Origin: Bacillota bacterium
Lineage (GTDB): Bacteria > Bacillota > Clostridia > Lachnospirales > Lachnospiraceae
Direction: 5' to 3'
Length of the DNA: 25,946 bases
Assembly: GCA_023415055.1 (NCBI GenBank)
Contig: JAEZLZ010000005.1
Coordinates: 1-25,946 of the forward strand
Part shown: piece after piece, positions 7,953-17,856 of the stretch
Layout: every line of letters begins with the position of its first letter
Numbering within the stretch: the stretch's first letter is position 1
The notes under the pieces: model-generated
What the model was told of the DNA's origin: nothing
Databases searched by the model: none
What the model saw: only the letters and a program-made list of their open reading frames with translations
Translations under genes and position numbers: made by a program

Positions 7953-7980
7953 ATCATATTTAACTTCCTGTATCTACCAA
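7953..7980 (-). promoter_or_regulatory. Possible promoter of the XRE-DUF5680 gene
   Basis: On the minus strand, TTGGTA (7980-7975) and TATGAT (7958-7953) are separated by 16 bp. It is a moderate match, made more plausible by the palindrome just downstream. Confidence 0.35.
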
Positions 7981-8100
7981 CCATTTAGAACTATATCCGC
8001 AATTATAGGTTGCCATTAAAACTCCATAGTTTCGATTTTGCTGATACTTTCAATGGATAAAAATCCCTAGTTGTGTTTCCGGCTTTACATATGACCTTCG

Positions 8101-8149
8101 AAAAAAAGGGCATTCGTACAAATGGTCCCTACCATTTTCGAATGCCCTT
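8101..8149 (-). terminator. Strong terminator of the cyclic glucan synthase operon
   Basis: AAGGGCATTCG (8106-8116) pairs perfectly with CGAATGCCCTT (8139-8149). An inner 7-bp stem AAATGGT/ACCATTT (8120-8126 with 8131-8137) has a CCCT loop. On the minus strand it is followed by seven T (8107-8101). It lies 54 bp after the stop of the GH94 gene. Confidence 0.9.
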
Positions 8150-8202
8150 ACATATAAATCATTTTTTTTATATTCTATTTAACTCCATTATCTTATATCA
8201 AT

Positions 8203-10638
8203 TTACACTATTACGACATGATGTCTGCCATCATCCTTTAGCTTGATTCGATTGCCTTTGATTCTCTCTCCATCAACGTTTAGCTCAGCCGTCACCAAAG
8301 TTCCTTTGCTTCGACTCTCTACCCTGATCTCATAGACCGAGGACCCATATCGATATTCCACTGTAAATACTCCAAAGCTTGCCGGGGTTGCCGGACTTAT
8401 GACCAGCTCATCCATTTCTTTATTCAAACCAAGGAACCAGCATACCAGCCCCTGATACATCCAGCCTGCCGAGCCGGTATACCAGCTCCAGCCGCCTCGC
8501 CCTGTATAAGGAGGGCTTAAAGAAATATCCGCAATCATGACATAAGGCTCCTTCTCATAGACCAAGGCTTCTCTTTTGTTCCTCGTGATATGAATCGGAT
8601 TCAGCATCGTAAACAAGGTATGCGCCATATCATACTCTCCAAGCATTGCCGTAGCAATGGCCAGCCAGACGGCAGCATGGGTATACTGACCTCCGTTTTC
8701 CCTTATTCCCGGATAATAGTTCTTGATATAACCGGGATTCTTATGTGTTTTATTAAAAGGTGGCATGAGGAGCAACGAGATGGAATCCTCTTCCCGCACC
8801 AGATAGCGCCAAGCCGATTGCATGGCAGCTCTCGCACGTTCCTTATCAGCTCCCTGCGATATCACACTCCAGGATTGGCTGATGGAATCGATTCTACATT
8901 CATCATTCTCTTTCGAACCTAGCTTTGTTCCGTCATCATAGAAGGCTCTGAGGTACCATGACCCATCCCAGGTATGCTCTTCGATATTTTTGATTAGAAG
9001 CTCACGCTTTTGCTCCAGCTCCAAGGCATACTCCTGATCCCCCTCCTGTCTGCACAGAGGAATGAAATCACCAAGCAATGTGTAGAGAAACCATCCAAGC
9101 CATACGCTCTCCCCTGCTCCATCCTTTCCTACCTCATTCATACCGTCATTCCAATCTCCGCCCCCCATCAAGGGTAGTCCATGAACGCCGAAGCGGGTCC
9201 AGAGAATTGTTCTTTTGCAATGCTCGTACACAGTGGCAGATACCTCAGATACCTCCGGTGTAAACATGATATCATGTTGATCTTCTTCCAAAAGCGGTCC
9301 TTTAATAAAGGGTACTTCCTCCTTCAATATACTATCATCTCCGGTGCACCTGATATATGCTGCTGTTGCATAGGGTAGCCATAATAGATCGTCCGAGATT
9401 CTCGTCCGTACACCAACTCCCATTGGCGGATGCCACCAATGCTGTACATCACCCTCTTCAAACTGTCTGCTGCAGGCAATGATGATCTGATTTCGAAGAG
9501 CCTCCGGCTTTGTGAATCTTAATGACAGTGTATCCTGAAGTTGATCCCGGTAGCCGTAGGCGCCTCCGCATTGATAAAAGGCCGCTCTCGCATTGATTCT
9601 GCAGGATATAGTCTGATATAAGAGCCATCCGTTCACCAGATAATCAATGGCCTTATCACTAGTCTTAACTCGTATCGTACCAAGGATATTATCCCAATAT
9701 TCCCTGACTCTCGCGAACTCCTGTGAGACTTGATTCACATCCTTATATTTATAGCGGAGGATCTGTATCTCCTGTGTACTGCTGCTCTGCCCCAAAGCGA
9801 AGATCACCGTCTTGCTTTCCATTGGTGCCAGAGCTACAGACACCTGAATCGCACCGCAGGGGTCATAACATACACCGGTGTGATTGGACAGAATACTGTC
9901 TACTCCCTGTGGGTTATAGATAGATCCCTTTGGTCCGAGAAACTCCTGACGGTCTCCGGTATATCTCTTAATCATCTCACTGGAGAAGAGAAAAGCCCGC
10001 TGGTTCTGAAAATGAAAGGAATAGATATTCTGTGCGGTAAGGTATTCATGTTCGTTATTATAGCCGGTTAGAATATAGGGACCAGTGTGCTCCCTCTGAG
10101 TTCCCAGAACCCATTCTACATAATAAGTAAGACTCAGATATTTAACCTTGTTCGAATGATTGGTAAGCTTCAATTCCCAGAGCTTAACCGGCTCCTCCAC
10201 CGGGACAAAGACCGTAAGCTCCTGCCCGATCTCCATCTCGTTGTGAAGGAATCTAGTATATCCTATCCCATGCCTTACCCGATACATTCCCCGATTCGTC
10301 TTACCTAAAGAGATTGGTGTCATCGTCTCTCCCGTTACCTCATCAAAGATGTAGATTACCTCTGAGGGTTTATCCGTAACCGGATCATTGCTCCAGGTGG
10401 TTATCTTATTCTCTCTGCTATTACCTGCAAAGCTAAATCCTGCCCCTGCTTCCGAAATCGTGAAGCCAAAATTCTTATTGGCAATTACATTAATCCAGGG
10501 AGCCGGAGGCTTGTTCCTTCCCTCCAGAAGAATCTCATATTCTCTTCCTTCCTCTATAAAGCCTCCGAAACCGTTAAAGAATTCGATATTCCGGTTTTCT
10601 GTCTTATCCTCTTGTTTGATTGCTGTCCCAGAATCCAA
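8203..10638 (-). CDS. GH94 phosphorylase-like protein, C-terminal half of a split cyclic beta-1,2-glucan synthase
   Basis: An 811-residue protein matching the C-terminal third of NdvB/Cgs-type synthases. Residues about 20-310 form the beta-sandwich (FFNGFGGFIEEGREYEI, APWINVIANKNFGF, WSNDPVTDKP). Residues about 325-760 form the (alpha/alpha)6 barrel, with YRDQLQD (363-369), WWHPP (401-405) and GGGDWNDGM (492-500), which carries the catalytic aspartate of GH94. In full-length synthases this part trims chains by phosphorolysis and so sets ring size; alone it could act as a 1,2-beta-oligoglucan phosphorylase. There is no signal peptide. The start is TTG at 10638, 8 bases after AAGGAGG; the nearby ATG at 10643 is out of frame. 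It lies 22 bp after the 1974-residue synthase gene, in one operon ending at the terminator at 8101-8149. Confidence 0.88.
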   Translation of the reverse strand: MDSGTAIKQEDKTENRNIEFFNGFGGFIEEGREYEILLEGRNKPPAPWINVIANKNFGFTISEAGAGFSFAGNSRENKITTWSNDPVTDKPSEVIYIFDEVTGETMTPISLGKTNRGMYRVRHGIGYTRFLHNEMEIGQELTVFVPVEEPVKLWELKLTNHSNKVKYLSLTYYVEWVLGTQREHTGPYILTGYNNEHEYLTAQNIYSFHFQNQRAFLFSSEMIKRYTGDRQEFLGPKGSIYNPQGVDSILSNHTGVCYDPCGAIQVSVALAPMESKTVIFALGQSSSTQEIQILRYKYKDVNQVSQEFARVREYWDNILGTIRVKTSDKAIDYLVNGWLLYQTISCRINARAAFYQCGGAYGYRDQLQDTLSLRFTKPEALRNQIIIACSRQFEEGDVQHWWHPPMGVGVRTRISDDLLWLPYATAAYIRCTGDDSILKEEVPFIKGPLLEEDQHDIMFTPEVSEVSATVYEHCKRTILWTRFGVHGLPLMGGGDWNDGMNEVGKDGAGESVWLGWFLYTLLGDFIPLCRQEGDQEYALELEQKRELLIKNIEEHTWDGSWYLRAFYDDGTKLGSKENDECRIDSISQSWSVISQGADKERARAAMQSAWRYLVREEDSISLLLMPPFNKTHKNPGYIKNYYPGIRENGGQYTHAAVWLAIATAMLGEYDMAHTLFTMLNPIHITRNKREALVYEKEPYVMIADISLSPPYTGRGGWSWYTGSAGWMYQGLVCWFLGLNKEMDELVISPATPASFGVFTVEYRYGSSVYEIRVESRSKGTLVTAELNVDGERIKGNRIKLKDDGRHHVVIV

Positions 10639-10660
10639 TTCATGTGCCTCCTTAAACTAT

Positions 10661-13600
10661 TTATTCTTCGACCAACTCGCTGAACTTCTCCAGTACATTT
10701 CTAAAATAAATTCCTGTCTTATTGGAAATCACTACTTTGGCCACGGTCATAAGTAAATCAATCTCCGCCGGGATCATCTGATAGGAATGTAACAGGAAAA
10801 GGCTCGGTCTGGAATTATCCGAATCATATACCCTAAGTGAGCTGGTCAAATCATTGATCAGATCATCCAACTCTTGCAAATAGCCATGCTTTGTATCACT
10901 TAAGATGACCAGATCAAGAACAATACGGTTTAGCTTCATATATTCATATGCCTTTAAAACCTCACGTATCATCTCAGCCTCTCCGATTGACTTTACACAA
11001 AGAAGCAGTATGGGATTATCTCCCGATATGCCAAACTTCCATAGGAAACTTTGATTTTTATAATTTCTTCTGATGTTCTCATAAGGTCCCCTGTAATGTC
11101 TTGCCGGATAGAAGATCGGACTGATCAGATTCTGAAAGGCATTGATCTGAGCTCTGGTTATCTCCAGATATTTGAGTTCTATCTCTGTCTGAAGCTTGAA
11201 CTTCTCCAAGATATCATCAATATGATAAGGCTTACCAAGCTCATCTCCGATCGCAATTGCTTCCTCCCTGTTTTCGCAGACTCCTGTGATAAAGGAGACA
11301 CATGCACATTCACCTGCTTTGATATCTAGTAAAATTCGCAGACTCATAATCGGATCATTACAAAATCCTGCCTGATTGGAAAGCGGTATGCTGTCCACTA
11401 CCTTCTCCGGATTCTCGGAAGTATTATTTCTTCCGAGGAAGCGCAAACGATCATTTTCATATTCGATCCGTTTTCTTGGTTTTGCTCCGGTTCGGATCAT
11501 ATGCAGTATATAAGGATAAGCTTCTTTTTTTCCGCTTCTTCTCTTCGAAAGAAAGATTCCCTGGTCCTCTAAGAACTCACTCTCAATGAACAGCTTATTA
11601 AAGGCAGGATGGCTTAACTCAGCCAGGTTGGTGTCTCCTACCACCTCCAGATAGCTGGTAAGCTCGATTACTTTATCCTCCTTGCTGTGATTGGTTAGTG
11701 TAATCTTACGTATTTCAATATCGTGATTGGCGTCCAGACTGATCACTGTTTTGGTCGATACTTCCCCATCCCTTCGGATAATCTCTGTCTGATGCGGTGA
11801 GAAAATAACCTGATATTTATCCGGTTCTGTTTTTGTCGGATGATATGCGCTACTCCATAGCTGTCCGCTTCCCAAATCCTTGATATAGATATAATTACCG
11901 GAATTGGCATAAGGATCTGCTCTAAAACGATAAAGCATCATATCCTTATAGCTAGAGAATCCGTCTCCATCAGAAGTGATAAGCAACGAGTACTTATTGT
12001 TGGAGAGGTAGTTCGTGATCGGCTGCCTGGGAGCGACGCTATTGACATAACGATTACTGTATATCTCTTCCCTAAAATAGACACGGCTGATCTTGATCGT
12101 ATAGCCTCGTTTTGCAATTGAAATCAGGTGACTATATCTCTTCTCCTCCAATAGTGATTCGGTAGCCTTCACCATCGCTTCGGAGTGAAAGCGGTTTCGC
12201 ATAACTCCGTGATTAATAAAATTATTGATTGCTACCAGATTCATACCTTGATGATGTGTCATAAAAGATCTTACGATACAGTAAGGTGTCATCTCAACGG
12301 AATCCGGACTGTTATAGTCAATTGCCTCATAGAAGCCGTAGTTGCCGTACATTCCGAGTGTCTTAAGCTGTCTTAAATTTGAGAACGCCTCCTCCTTTGC
12401 ATATTCCAGCGCAAGCATTGTAGCATAAGGCGTCACTACCATTGAATTTCTCCGAACCGGAGACAGTCTCAGCTTGGGAACACCGAAGGCTTTATATTGA
12501 TAGTTCCCGTTTAAGTCAAAGCGGTAATACTGTGATTCTGAAATACCCCATGGAATTCCAGTCTCATTGGCATACCGGATTTGCTGCAGCACAGCAGCTT
12601 TTGCTGTCTGCGCATATACCGAGTCATCATATTCCTTCAAGACCAGATTGGGCATCAGATATTCGAACATTGTCCCGCTCCAGGATACAAAACATGGGAT
12701 ACCTTTCACCATGGTGAGAGGTCTTCCAAGCTTATTCCAATGCTTCTGGGATATTTCTCCTGTTGCAATAGCAAGGAAACTGGTCAACGCCGATTCGGAT
12801 GCCATCAGATCATAACAACCTGCATCCAAGGTATGCGAGGATACATGATAGCCGATATGAAACAGCATACGCTTTTCGTCAAACAGAAAACGAAAATCGG
12901 CATTGCAAAGAAGGCAGTCTATCTTACAGCTTAGTTGATTGATCCGTTCTACGATAGCCTTGGCATATTTATTTCCTTTTCGCGCCAGCTGCATCAGACT
13001 CGGCTGTTGTTCAAAGCTTTCTCCCTTTAATTTAAGAGTCGCTGCTTCTACGACGATATCTTCGATCATCACGGTTAGCTCCTTGATCCAGCGTGAGTCC
13101 TCTGATTCTTTCCTCTCTCTGCCCTGAAGCTCGTCCCAGAAATCTGTGATATCCTCAATAAATTCTCCAATGGTGGAATAATGATCCTTCATGGTCCCAT
13201 CATAACGGCTTAATATCATGGTCTTCTTTAACTCGGTTACAAGATTGCCCGGAAGCACCGGATGATCCAGTTGCTCGAGAAGTCCTTGCTTTAGCGCTAC
13301 CAAATGCCCAAAGAAATTACCGCTGTCTACGGTGGATATATAAGCTGGGCTTAGTACCTCCAGATTTTTAATATTGTACCAATTATAAGGATGACCCTTC
13401 CATTTGGCCAGCTTATGAACTGTCTCCAGCAGATTCTCAACCGAAGTAAGCGTTGCTCCCAAGGTCTCAAAACCCAGATCTCTAGCCGTAAGAATGGAAA
13501 GAAACTGCAAACCGATGTTCGTCGGAGAAGTTTTATCACTGATTTTTTCAACCCGGGAGATCTGGAAGCTATCCGGACAAAGCCAGTTATTTTCCTTTGT

Positions 13601-16585
13601 GGAAAGCTCTTTAAAGAACATCCAGGTTCTTCGGGATACATCCAGCAACAGTTCCCGATCTTCCGCTCGAAGCTCTTCTTCCTTCTTCTCCTTTGGCTGG
13701 CTGATACGGTATGACAGATAAAAAGCCATGCCCCAGCTAAGAACTACGACAAGATACAAAAGTCTCCCCAGCGGAGGTACTTCCCTATAAAATTCCAGCA
13801 GCAATACCAGCAGTGCAGCGCCACAGGAACTGATCATTGTAAGAAAATATCCCTTCACCGTATTAATAATTGAGGAATCAACTGCCTCCGCCGTATTCCA
13901 GCGCAGCAGATTCCGTTTACTTATGAACAAGCGAAAAAGGGTTCGAAGCATTGCATCTGTAGCGATATACGCACGGTAAGGCGTAATAACAAACTCAAGG
14001 TATGCTCTCTGGAACATAATGCCAAGTTCCTTCCAAAGTCCCTTATATACGAAAGCAAGCTTTGGACGCAAAAGCTTCTGTTTGATCAGGCTCATCACAA
14101 GTACGATCAATTGAAAGGCGTCACTGAAGAAGATCAGTGGTACCCATAAAAAAGAGGTTCGTGGCATTAGTATCAGATTGAATATAATAAACAGCACCTT
14201 ACTGAGTGGAACAAGGCTGCGCCTCAGATTATCGAATATCTTCCATTTGGCGAGTCCACAGAGATTTCTCCCTTTTACCACCCTGTTTCTGAACAGCCAG
14301 GGAAAGAGCTGCCAATCACCGCGGATCCATCGGTGTTCACGCTTCGCATATGCTACGACACTGTTCGGAAAGCTATCCATTACCTTGGCGCTGCTGGAAA
14401 ATGCAGTTCGTGCAAAACAGCTTTCCAGAAGATCATGACTCAGTACCTTATTCTCCGGAATTACATTGTGCAACAGTTGATGAAACGCATGTACATCATA
14501 GATTCCTTTGCCGATATAGATTCCTTCTCCGAAGACATCCTGATAGATATCTGAAATGGCAGTCGAATAATAAACCAAACCTGACTGGCCAGTGAAAATC
14601 TCCGCAAAACGACTTCCGCTTCGGTCAACGATATGGTTTCTCACTGAAGGCTGTATGATAACATAGCCATCCTTTACCTTATTCGTATCAGGATCAATGA
14701 CCGGTTGATTCATGGGATGATCAATCAAGCCCACCAGCTTAGCTGCATTATCTCGGATTAAGTCGGTATCGGCATCCAGAGTGATTACGTACCGAAAGGA
14801 GGATAATAACTCCGGTTCACAGATAATAGTAGAAAAGCTAGTCTCTTCTTTTTTATACCCATTCAGCAGATAATTAAACTCTTCCAGCTTACCTCTCTTG
14901 CGTTCCCAGCCCATATAGCATTTTTCAGAGGCATTCCACTTTCGGTACCGAATGAACAGAGAAAAAACGGGATACTTTGAGGGATACAGCTTATTCAATT
15001 CCTCCAACCTGCAGATGAGCGCCTCTTCAATCTCCTTATCCTCTGGCAAAAACTGCTCCGATGCATCCTTATAATCTGCCAATAGTGCAAAATACAGATT
15101 CGTCTGACGGTTCGCCAGAAAATGCTTCAGTAGACGATTGAGGTAAGCAACCCCCTGTTCCTTCGAGGATATGATCACCGGCATCACGATAAAGGTACGT
15201 GCAGAATCCGGTATCTCGGTTAAATAATCCATGGAAGGAATCTTCTTTACAAGAATTCTTCTGGTAAAGATAAAATTCATAATCTCCAGAGCAATACCAA
15301 TAAGCAGCGGTAATACAATAATAGCAAGAAGAAAATAAGTAAAAACCGTTCTTTGTACCAGATAATTACTGCACGTATACAGAAGTAAAGCGATGATTGC
15401 AAAAAGAATGATCGATAACGACCCGAAATATACTAAGCCCTTACTGCTTTTCCTATCCAGGTTCATCGGCTCCGGTTTATTGCGTATCTTCGCCTTAAGA
15501 ATTCGAAAACCTTTGCCTAGAAGGTAAGCTCCGACATGATTGGAACAATTTAGCTGTTCTCTTCCCTCACCTGCAAGTGTAAGACAGGCATCAGCAATTT
15601 TCTCTTCTTCAATCTTATATTTTGAAGATAGTTTTACAACGATCTGACGATACATTCCCTTGCTCTCCGGATCCAATCTCGGATATACACCTGACGGATC
15701 CTTTTGAAGCCTCGCCTCCAGATAAGAGTAGCTCTCAAAGAAGGCTTCGGTATCGATCTCATTAATTTCCCGCAGGCTTACAATCAAAGCGCGGATATCC
15801 GCCTCCAATTGAGCCTCAAGCTTACCTTCACCAAGAAAGATATTCGTCGGTTTCACCCGCTTATCATACTCCCGGAAGTGATGATCCAGATATCTTTGGA
15901 GTACTGCTTCGTCGACTGACATATTTTTCAACAGATAAAGCATATGAGAATGGAAGGAGAAGCTTTGTCTGCAGTCTTCCTCCAACTCAACTAACAGTGA
16001 GACCGGTTCTATACTCCCCTGCCCCATACTCTGAAGCTTATTGACGAATTTATCCGCCTTTGATTTTACTCGGATGATCTGAATAATCTCCTGAGATAAT
16101 CCTATGATGCTTTCCAATAAGCAAAAGCCGAACAACTCCGGTAATACCCAAAGCTCTTTATCTGTTAAGGGAATCTCCTCCTGGTATGCATTCAGCATTG
16201 TTTGTATATTTTCGTTATTAAGGTGTCCACTACAAAGCTCCACGATGTTTCTTGCTAAGATATAAATACGGGGATAACCCTTATTCTCACCACTGTTCAA
16301 TATGGGAAGAAGCTCATAGCTTGTCCCGGAAGCGCGGAATTTCTTGATCTCACGATACAGCATCTGAAAATTATCAAATAACCATCGTGCCGCCGGAATA
16401 AGTGATATGATATCGGTAGAGCGTTCTGATATATTATCTCGAATCCGATTTAATCTTTTATAAGCAATCTGGTTATTCTTATCCAGAATGGAATTATATC
16501 TTGTCAGTTTTATATCCCTATGATTCGAAGCAAGCTCTTTCATCCGCTGCTCCCAATCCTTTGGTCCTAAATCATTCAAAGTCAT
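10661..16585 (-). CDS. Cyclic beta-1,2-glucan synthase, GT84 and cyclization part (NdvB/Cgs-like)
   Basis: A 1974-residue membrane enzyme. Residues 1-380 match the N-terminal domain of NdvB/Cgs. Two membrane helices follow (about 384-440), then the GT84 glycosyltransferase, with TLDADTDL (602-609) as the UDP-glucose/metal site, SHDLLE (716-721) as catalytic base region and HRWIRGDWQ (751-759) as the acceptor-binding motif. More helices lie at about 796-835 and 913-958. Residues about 980-1430 match the glucoamylase-like domain now classed as GH189, which closes the ring by transglycosylation. Residues about 1440-1974 match the first GH94-like sandwich and the following domain (LWKFGISGDNPIL). 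The protein then ends where NdvB proteins have a linker, and the rest is encoded by the next gene. The ATG at 16585 follows AGGAAAGGGA. No NdvA-type exporter is visible. Confidence 0.9.
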   Translation of the reverse strand: MTLNDLGPKDWEQRMKELASNHRDIKLTRYNSILDKNNQIAYKRLNRIRDNISERSTDIISLIPAARWLFDNFQMLYREIKKFRASGTSYELLPILNSGENKGYPRIYILARNIVELCSGHLNNENIQTMLNAYQEEIPLTDKELWVLPELFGFCLLESIIGLSQEIIQIIRVKSKADKFVNKLQSMGQGSIEPVSLLVELEEDCRQSFSFHSHMLYLLKNMSVDEAVLQRYLDHHFREYDKRVKPTNIFLGEGKLEAQLEADIRALIVSLREINEIDTEAFFESYSYLEARLQKDPSGVYPRLDPESKGMYRQIVVKLSSKYKIEEEKIADACLTLAGEGREQLNCSNHVGAYLLGKGFRILKAKIRNKPEPMNLDRKSSKGLVYFGSLSIILFAIIALLLYTCSNYLVQRTVFTYFLLAIIVLPLLIGIALEIMNFIFTRRILVKKIPSMDYLTEIPDSARTFIVMPVIISSKEQGVAYLNRLLKHFLANRQTNLYFALLADYKDASEQFLPEDKEIEEALICRLEELNKLYPSKYPVFSLFIRYRKWNASEKCYMGWERKRGKLEEFNYLLNGYKKEETSFSTIICEPELLSSFRYVITLDADTDLIRDNAAKLVGLIDHPMNQPVIDPDTNKVKDGYVIIQPSVRNHIVDRSGSRFAEIFTGQSGLVYYSTAISDIYQDVFGEGIYIGKGIYDVHAFHQLLHNVIPENKVLSHDLLESCFARTAFSSSAKVMDSFPNSVVAYAKREHRWIRGDWQLFPWLFRNRVVKGRNLCGLAKWKIFDNLRRSLVPLSKVLFIIFNLILMPRTSFLWVPLIFFSDAFQLIVLVMSLIKQKLLRPKLAFVYKGLWKELGIMFQRAYLEFVITPYRAYIATDAMLRTLFRLFISKRNLLRWNTAEAVDSSIINTVKGYFLTMISSCGAALLVLLLEFYREVPPLGRLLYLVVVLSWGMAFYLSYRISQPKEKKEEELRAEDRELLLDVSRRTWMFFKELSTKENNWLCPDSFQISRVEKISDKTSPTNIGLQFLSILTARDLGFETLGATLTSVENLLETVHKLAKWKGHPYNWYNIKNLEVLSPAYISTVDSGNFFGHLVALKQGLLEQLDHPVLPGNLVTELKKTMILSRYDGTMKDHYSTIGEFIEDITDFWDELQGRERKESEDSRWIKELTVMIEDIVVEAATLKLKGESFEQQPSLMQLARKGNKYAKAIVERINQLSCKIDCLLCNADFRFLFDEKRMLFHIGYHVSSHTLDAGCYDLMASESALTSFLAIATGEISQKHWNKLGRPLTMVKGIPCFVSWSGTMFEYLMPNLVLKEYDDSVYAQTAKAAVLQQIRYANETGIPWGISESQYYRFDLNGNYQYKAFGVPKLRLSPVRRNSMVVTPYATMLALEYAKEEAFSNLRQLKTLGMYGNYGFYEAIDYNSPDSVEMTPYCIVRSFMTHHQGMNLVAINNFINHGVMRNRFHSEAMVKATESLLEEKRYSHLISIAKRGYTIKISRVYFREEIYSNRYVNSVAPRQPITNYLSNNKYSLLITSDGDGFSSYKDMMLYRFRADPYANSGNYIYIKDLGSGQLWSSAYHPTKTEPDKYQVIFSPHQTEIIRRDGEVSTKTVISLDANHDIEIRKITLTNHSKEDKVIELTSYLEVVGDTNLAELSHPAFNKLFIESEFLEDQGIFLSKRRSGKKEAYPYILHMIRTGAKPRKRIEYENDRLRFLGRNNTSENPEKVVDSIPLSNQAGFCNDPIMSLRILLDIKAGECACVSFITGVCENREEAIAIGDELGKPYHIDDILEKFKLQTEIELKYLEITRAQINAFQNLISPIFYPARHYRGPYENIRRNYKNQSFLWKFGISGDNPILLLCVKSIGEAEMIREVLKAYEYMKLNRIVLDLVILSDTKHGYLQELDDLINDLTSSLRVYDSDNSRPSLFLLHSYQMIPAEIDLLMTVAKVVISNKTGIYFRNVLEKFSELVEE

Positions 16586-16700
16586 GTTAATGTCCCTTTC
16601 CTGATAATATTGCTTTCTTTTTGACTGCTTTTACTGAGGTAAAGCAGTACGATATTATATTATGCCATTTTTGACATTCTTATTAGTCAGAAAAGAGGAA

Positions 16701-16746
16701 TAAAAAAATCCTACGTAAGAAGTCTTTCTAAACTTCTTCGTAGGAT
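16701..16746 (-). terminator. Terminator of the GAF-GGDEF gene
   Basis: ATCCTACG (16708-16715) pairs with CGTAGGAT (16739-16746), and AAGAAGT (16717-16723) with ACTTCTT (16732-16738). On the minus strand it runs into seven T (16708-16702). It separates the GGDEF gene from the synthase operon downstream. Confidence 0.88.
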
Positions 16747-16755
16747 GATTTAATC

Positions 16756-17856
16756 TTAATCATGCAATAGAGTCTTTCGCCTTTTATGCTCGTACATCTT
16801 CGTATCTGCATCCGCCATAATTTTCGTGAAATCTGCGTTGCTGTCCGAGGAAAACTCGCATATTCCGTAGCTGAATTTTAAAGTGATCCCGTCCAGCTTG
16901 TCGGAAGCAACTAATTGATAAATTTCTTTCATTCGATAGCTTGCCTGTGCATAATCAAAGTCCTTCAGCAGCAATACAAATTCATCTCCTGCAAATCTTG
17001 AAACATAACCATTGTCACCGACTGTTTGCCTTAGAATATCCGAAAAATGTTTTAACGCGATATCTCCAAAGTAATGACCGAAGCTGTCATTCAGTATCTT
17101 AAAATTGTCCATGTCAATCATGACGAGACATGATTTTTTATTACTATTTTTCATGATTTCTTTATCAAATTCCTTCTTTAACGATCTACGGTTCATCACA
17201 CCGGTCAGTTCATCAAAGTTGGCAAGGTATTTTAGTTTATTCTGAGCCAGTGCATTTTTGATTGCCAACTCCAGCTCACATTTGATCTGGTCCATAATTT
17301 CCAGATCGTTTTCAGAAAATATATGGTTGATTTTATCAGAGTCTACATTGATTAAACCGATCAACACATTATCAATATAAATCGGTGCTGAGACACTACA
17401 AAAGATATCTAACGCATTTATCTTTTTTAAACCTTCGATTGTATTCTTATTGGTATGTACAGTATCAAATTCCCTCGGATTATTAATGATCGCGGTTTCT
17501 CTAAATTCGTTAATCTTGTATAGGTAAGCTTCTTCCTTTTTTAAGATTAAGTCCTTCAGCTCACTTCGAAAACCTTTTACCACACGATAATGAAAATTAC
17601 CGTCCTCCTCCAAAAGGAGTACACTTCCCTTTGTTGCATTCGGAATCATTTCTACGACTGCTTCCAAAGCGACAGAATAAATTTCATCCTCCAGTTCAGC
17701 CTTTGATATCTTTTCGCTCGTTTCATGAAGTCTCTTTCTGATCTCCTCCTGGCTTTGCAAAAGTCTTTTATGCTTTCTAAGTAATAAATATTCACCTACA
17801 GAGACAGCTGCACTTAATACAAATAAAGCTAGATATATTGATTTATTTATACCCAT
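16756..17856 (-). CDS. Membrane-anchored GAF-GGDEF diguanylate cyclase
   Basis: A 366-residue signalling protein expected to make cyclic di-GMP from two GTP. Residues 7-26 form one membrane helix, about 30-56 a coiled segment, about 57-200 a GAF sensor domain, and about 208-366 the GGDEF domain. The cyclase features are present: DELTGVMNRR (215-224), IDMDNFKILND with the metal Asp248, and AGDEF (289-293) in place of GGDEF; this variant is tolerated in known active cyclases. The inhibitory RxxD site five residues before the motif is absent (GDNG), so product inhibition through it is not expected. The ATG at 17856 follows GGAGTGTTAAC; the ATG at 17874 overlaps that site. It lies upstream of the glucan synthase operon on the same strand but has its own terminator. 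Confidence 0.88.
   Translation of the reverse strand: MGINKSIYLALFVLSAAVSVGEYLLLRKHKRLLQSQEEIRKRLHETSEKISKAELEDEIYSVALEAVVEMIPNATKGSVLLLEEDGNFHYRVVKGFRSELKDLILKKEEAYLYKINEFRETAIINNPREFDTVHTNKNTIEGLKKINALDIFCSVSAPIYIDNVLIGLINVDSDKINHIFSENDLEIMDQIKCELELAIKNALAQNKLKYLANFDELTGVMNRRSLKKEFDKEIMKNSNKKSCLVMIDMDNFKILNDSFGHYFGDIALKHFSDILRQTVGDNGYVSRFAGDEFVLLLKDFDYAQASYRMKEIYQLVASDKLDGITLKFSYGICEFSSDSNADFTKIMADADTKMYEHKRRKTLLHD

Noticed and set aside
11051..14595. Several plus-strand frames of 60-120 codons
   Set aside because: All are antisense to the glucan synthase gene, whose translation matches its family throughout.
16624..16649. Imperfect inverted repeat ACTGCTTTTAC / GTAAAGCAGT upstream of the synthase gene
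   Set aside because: It could be an operator or leader hairpin, but no matching promoter could be placed and no regulator is known, so nothing is claimed.
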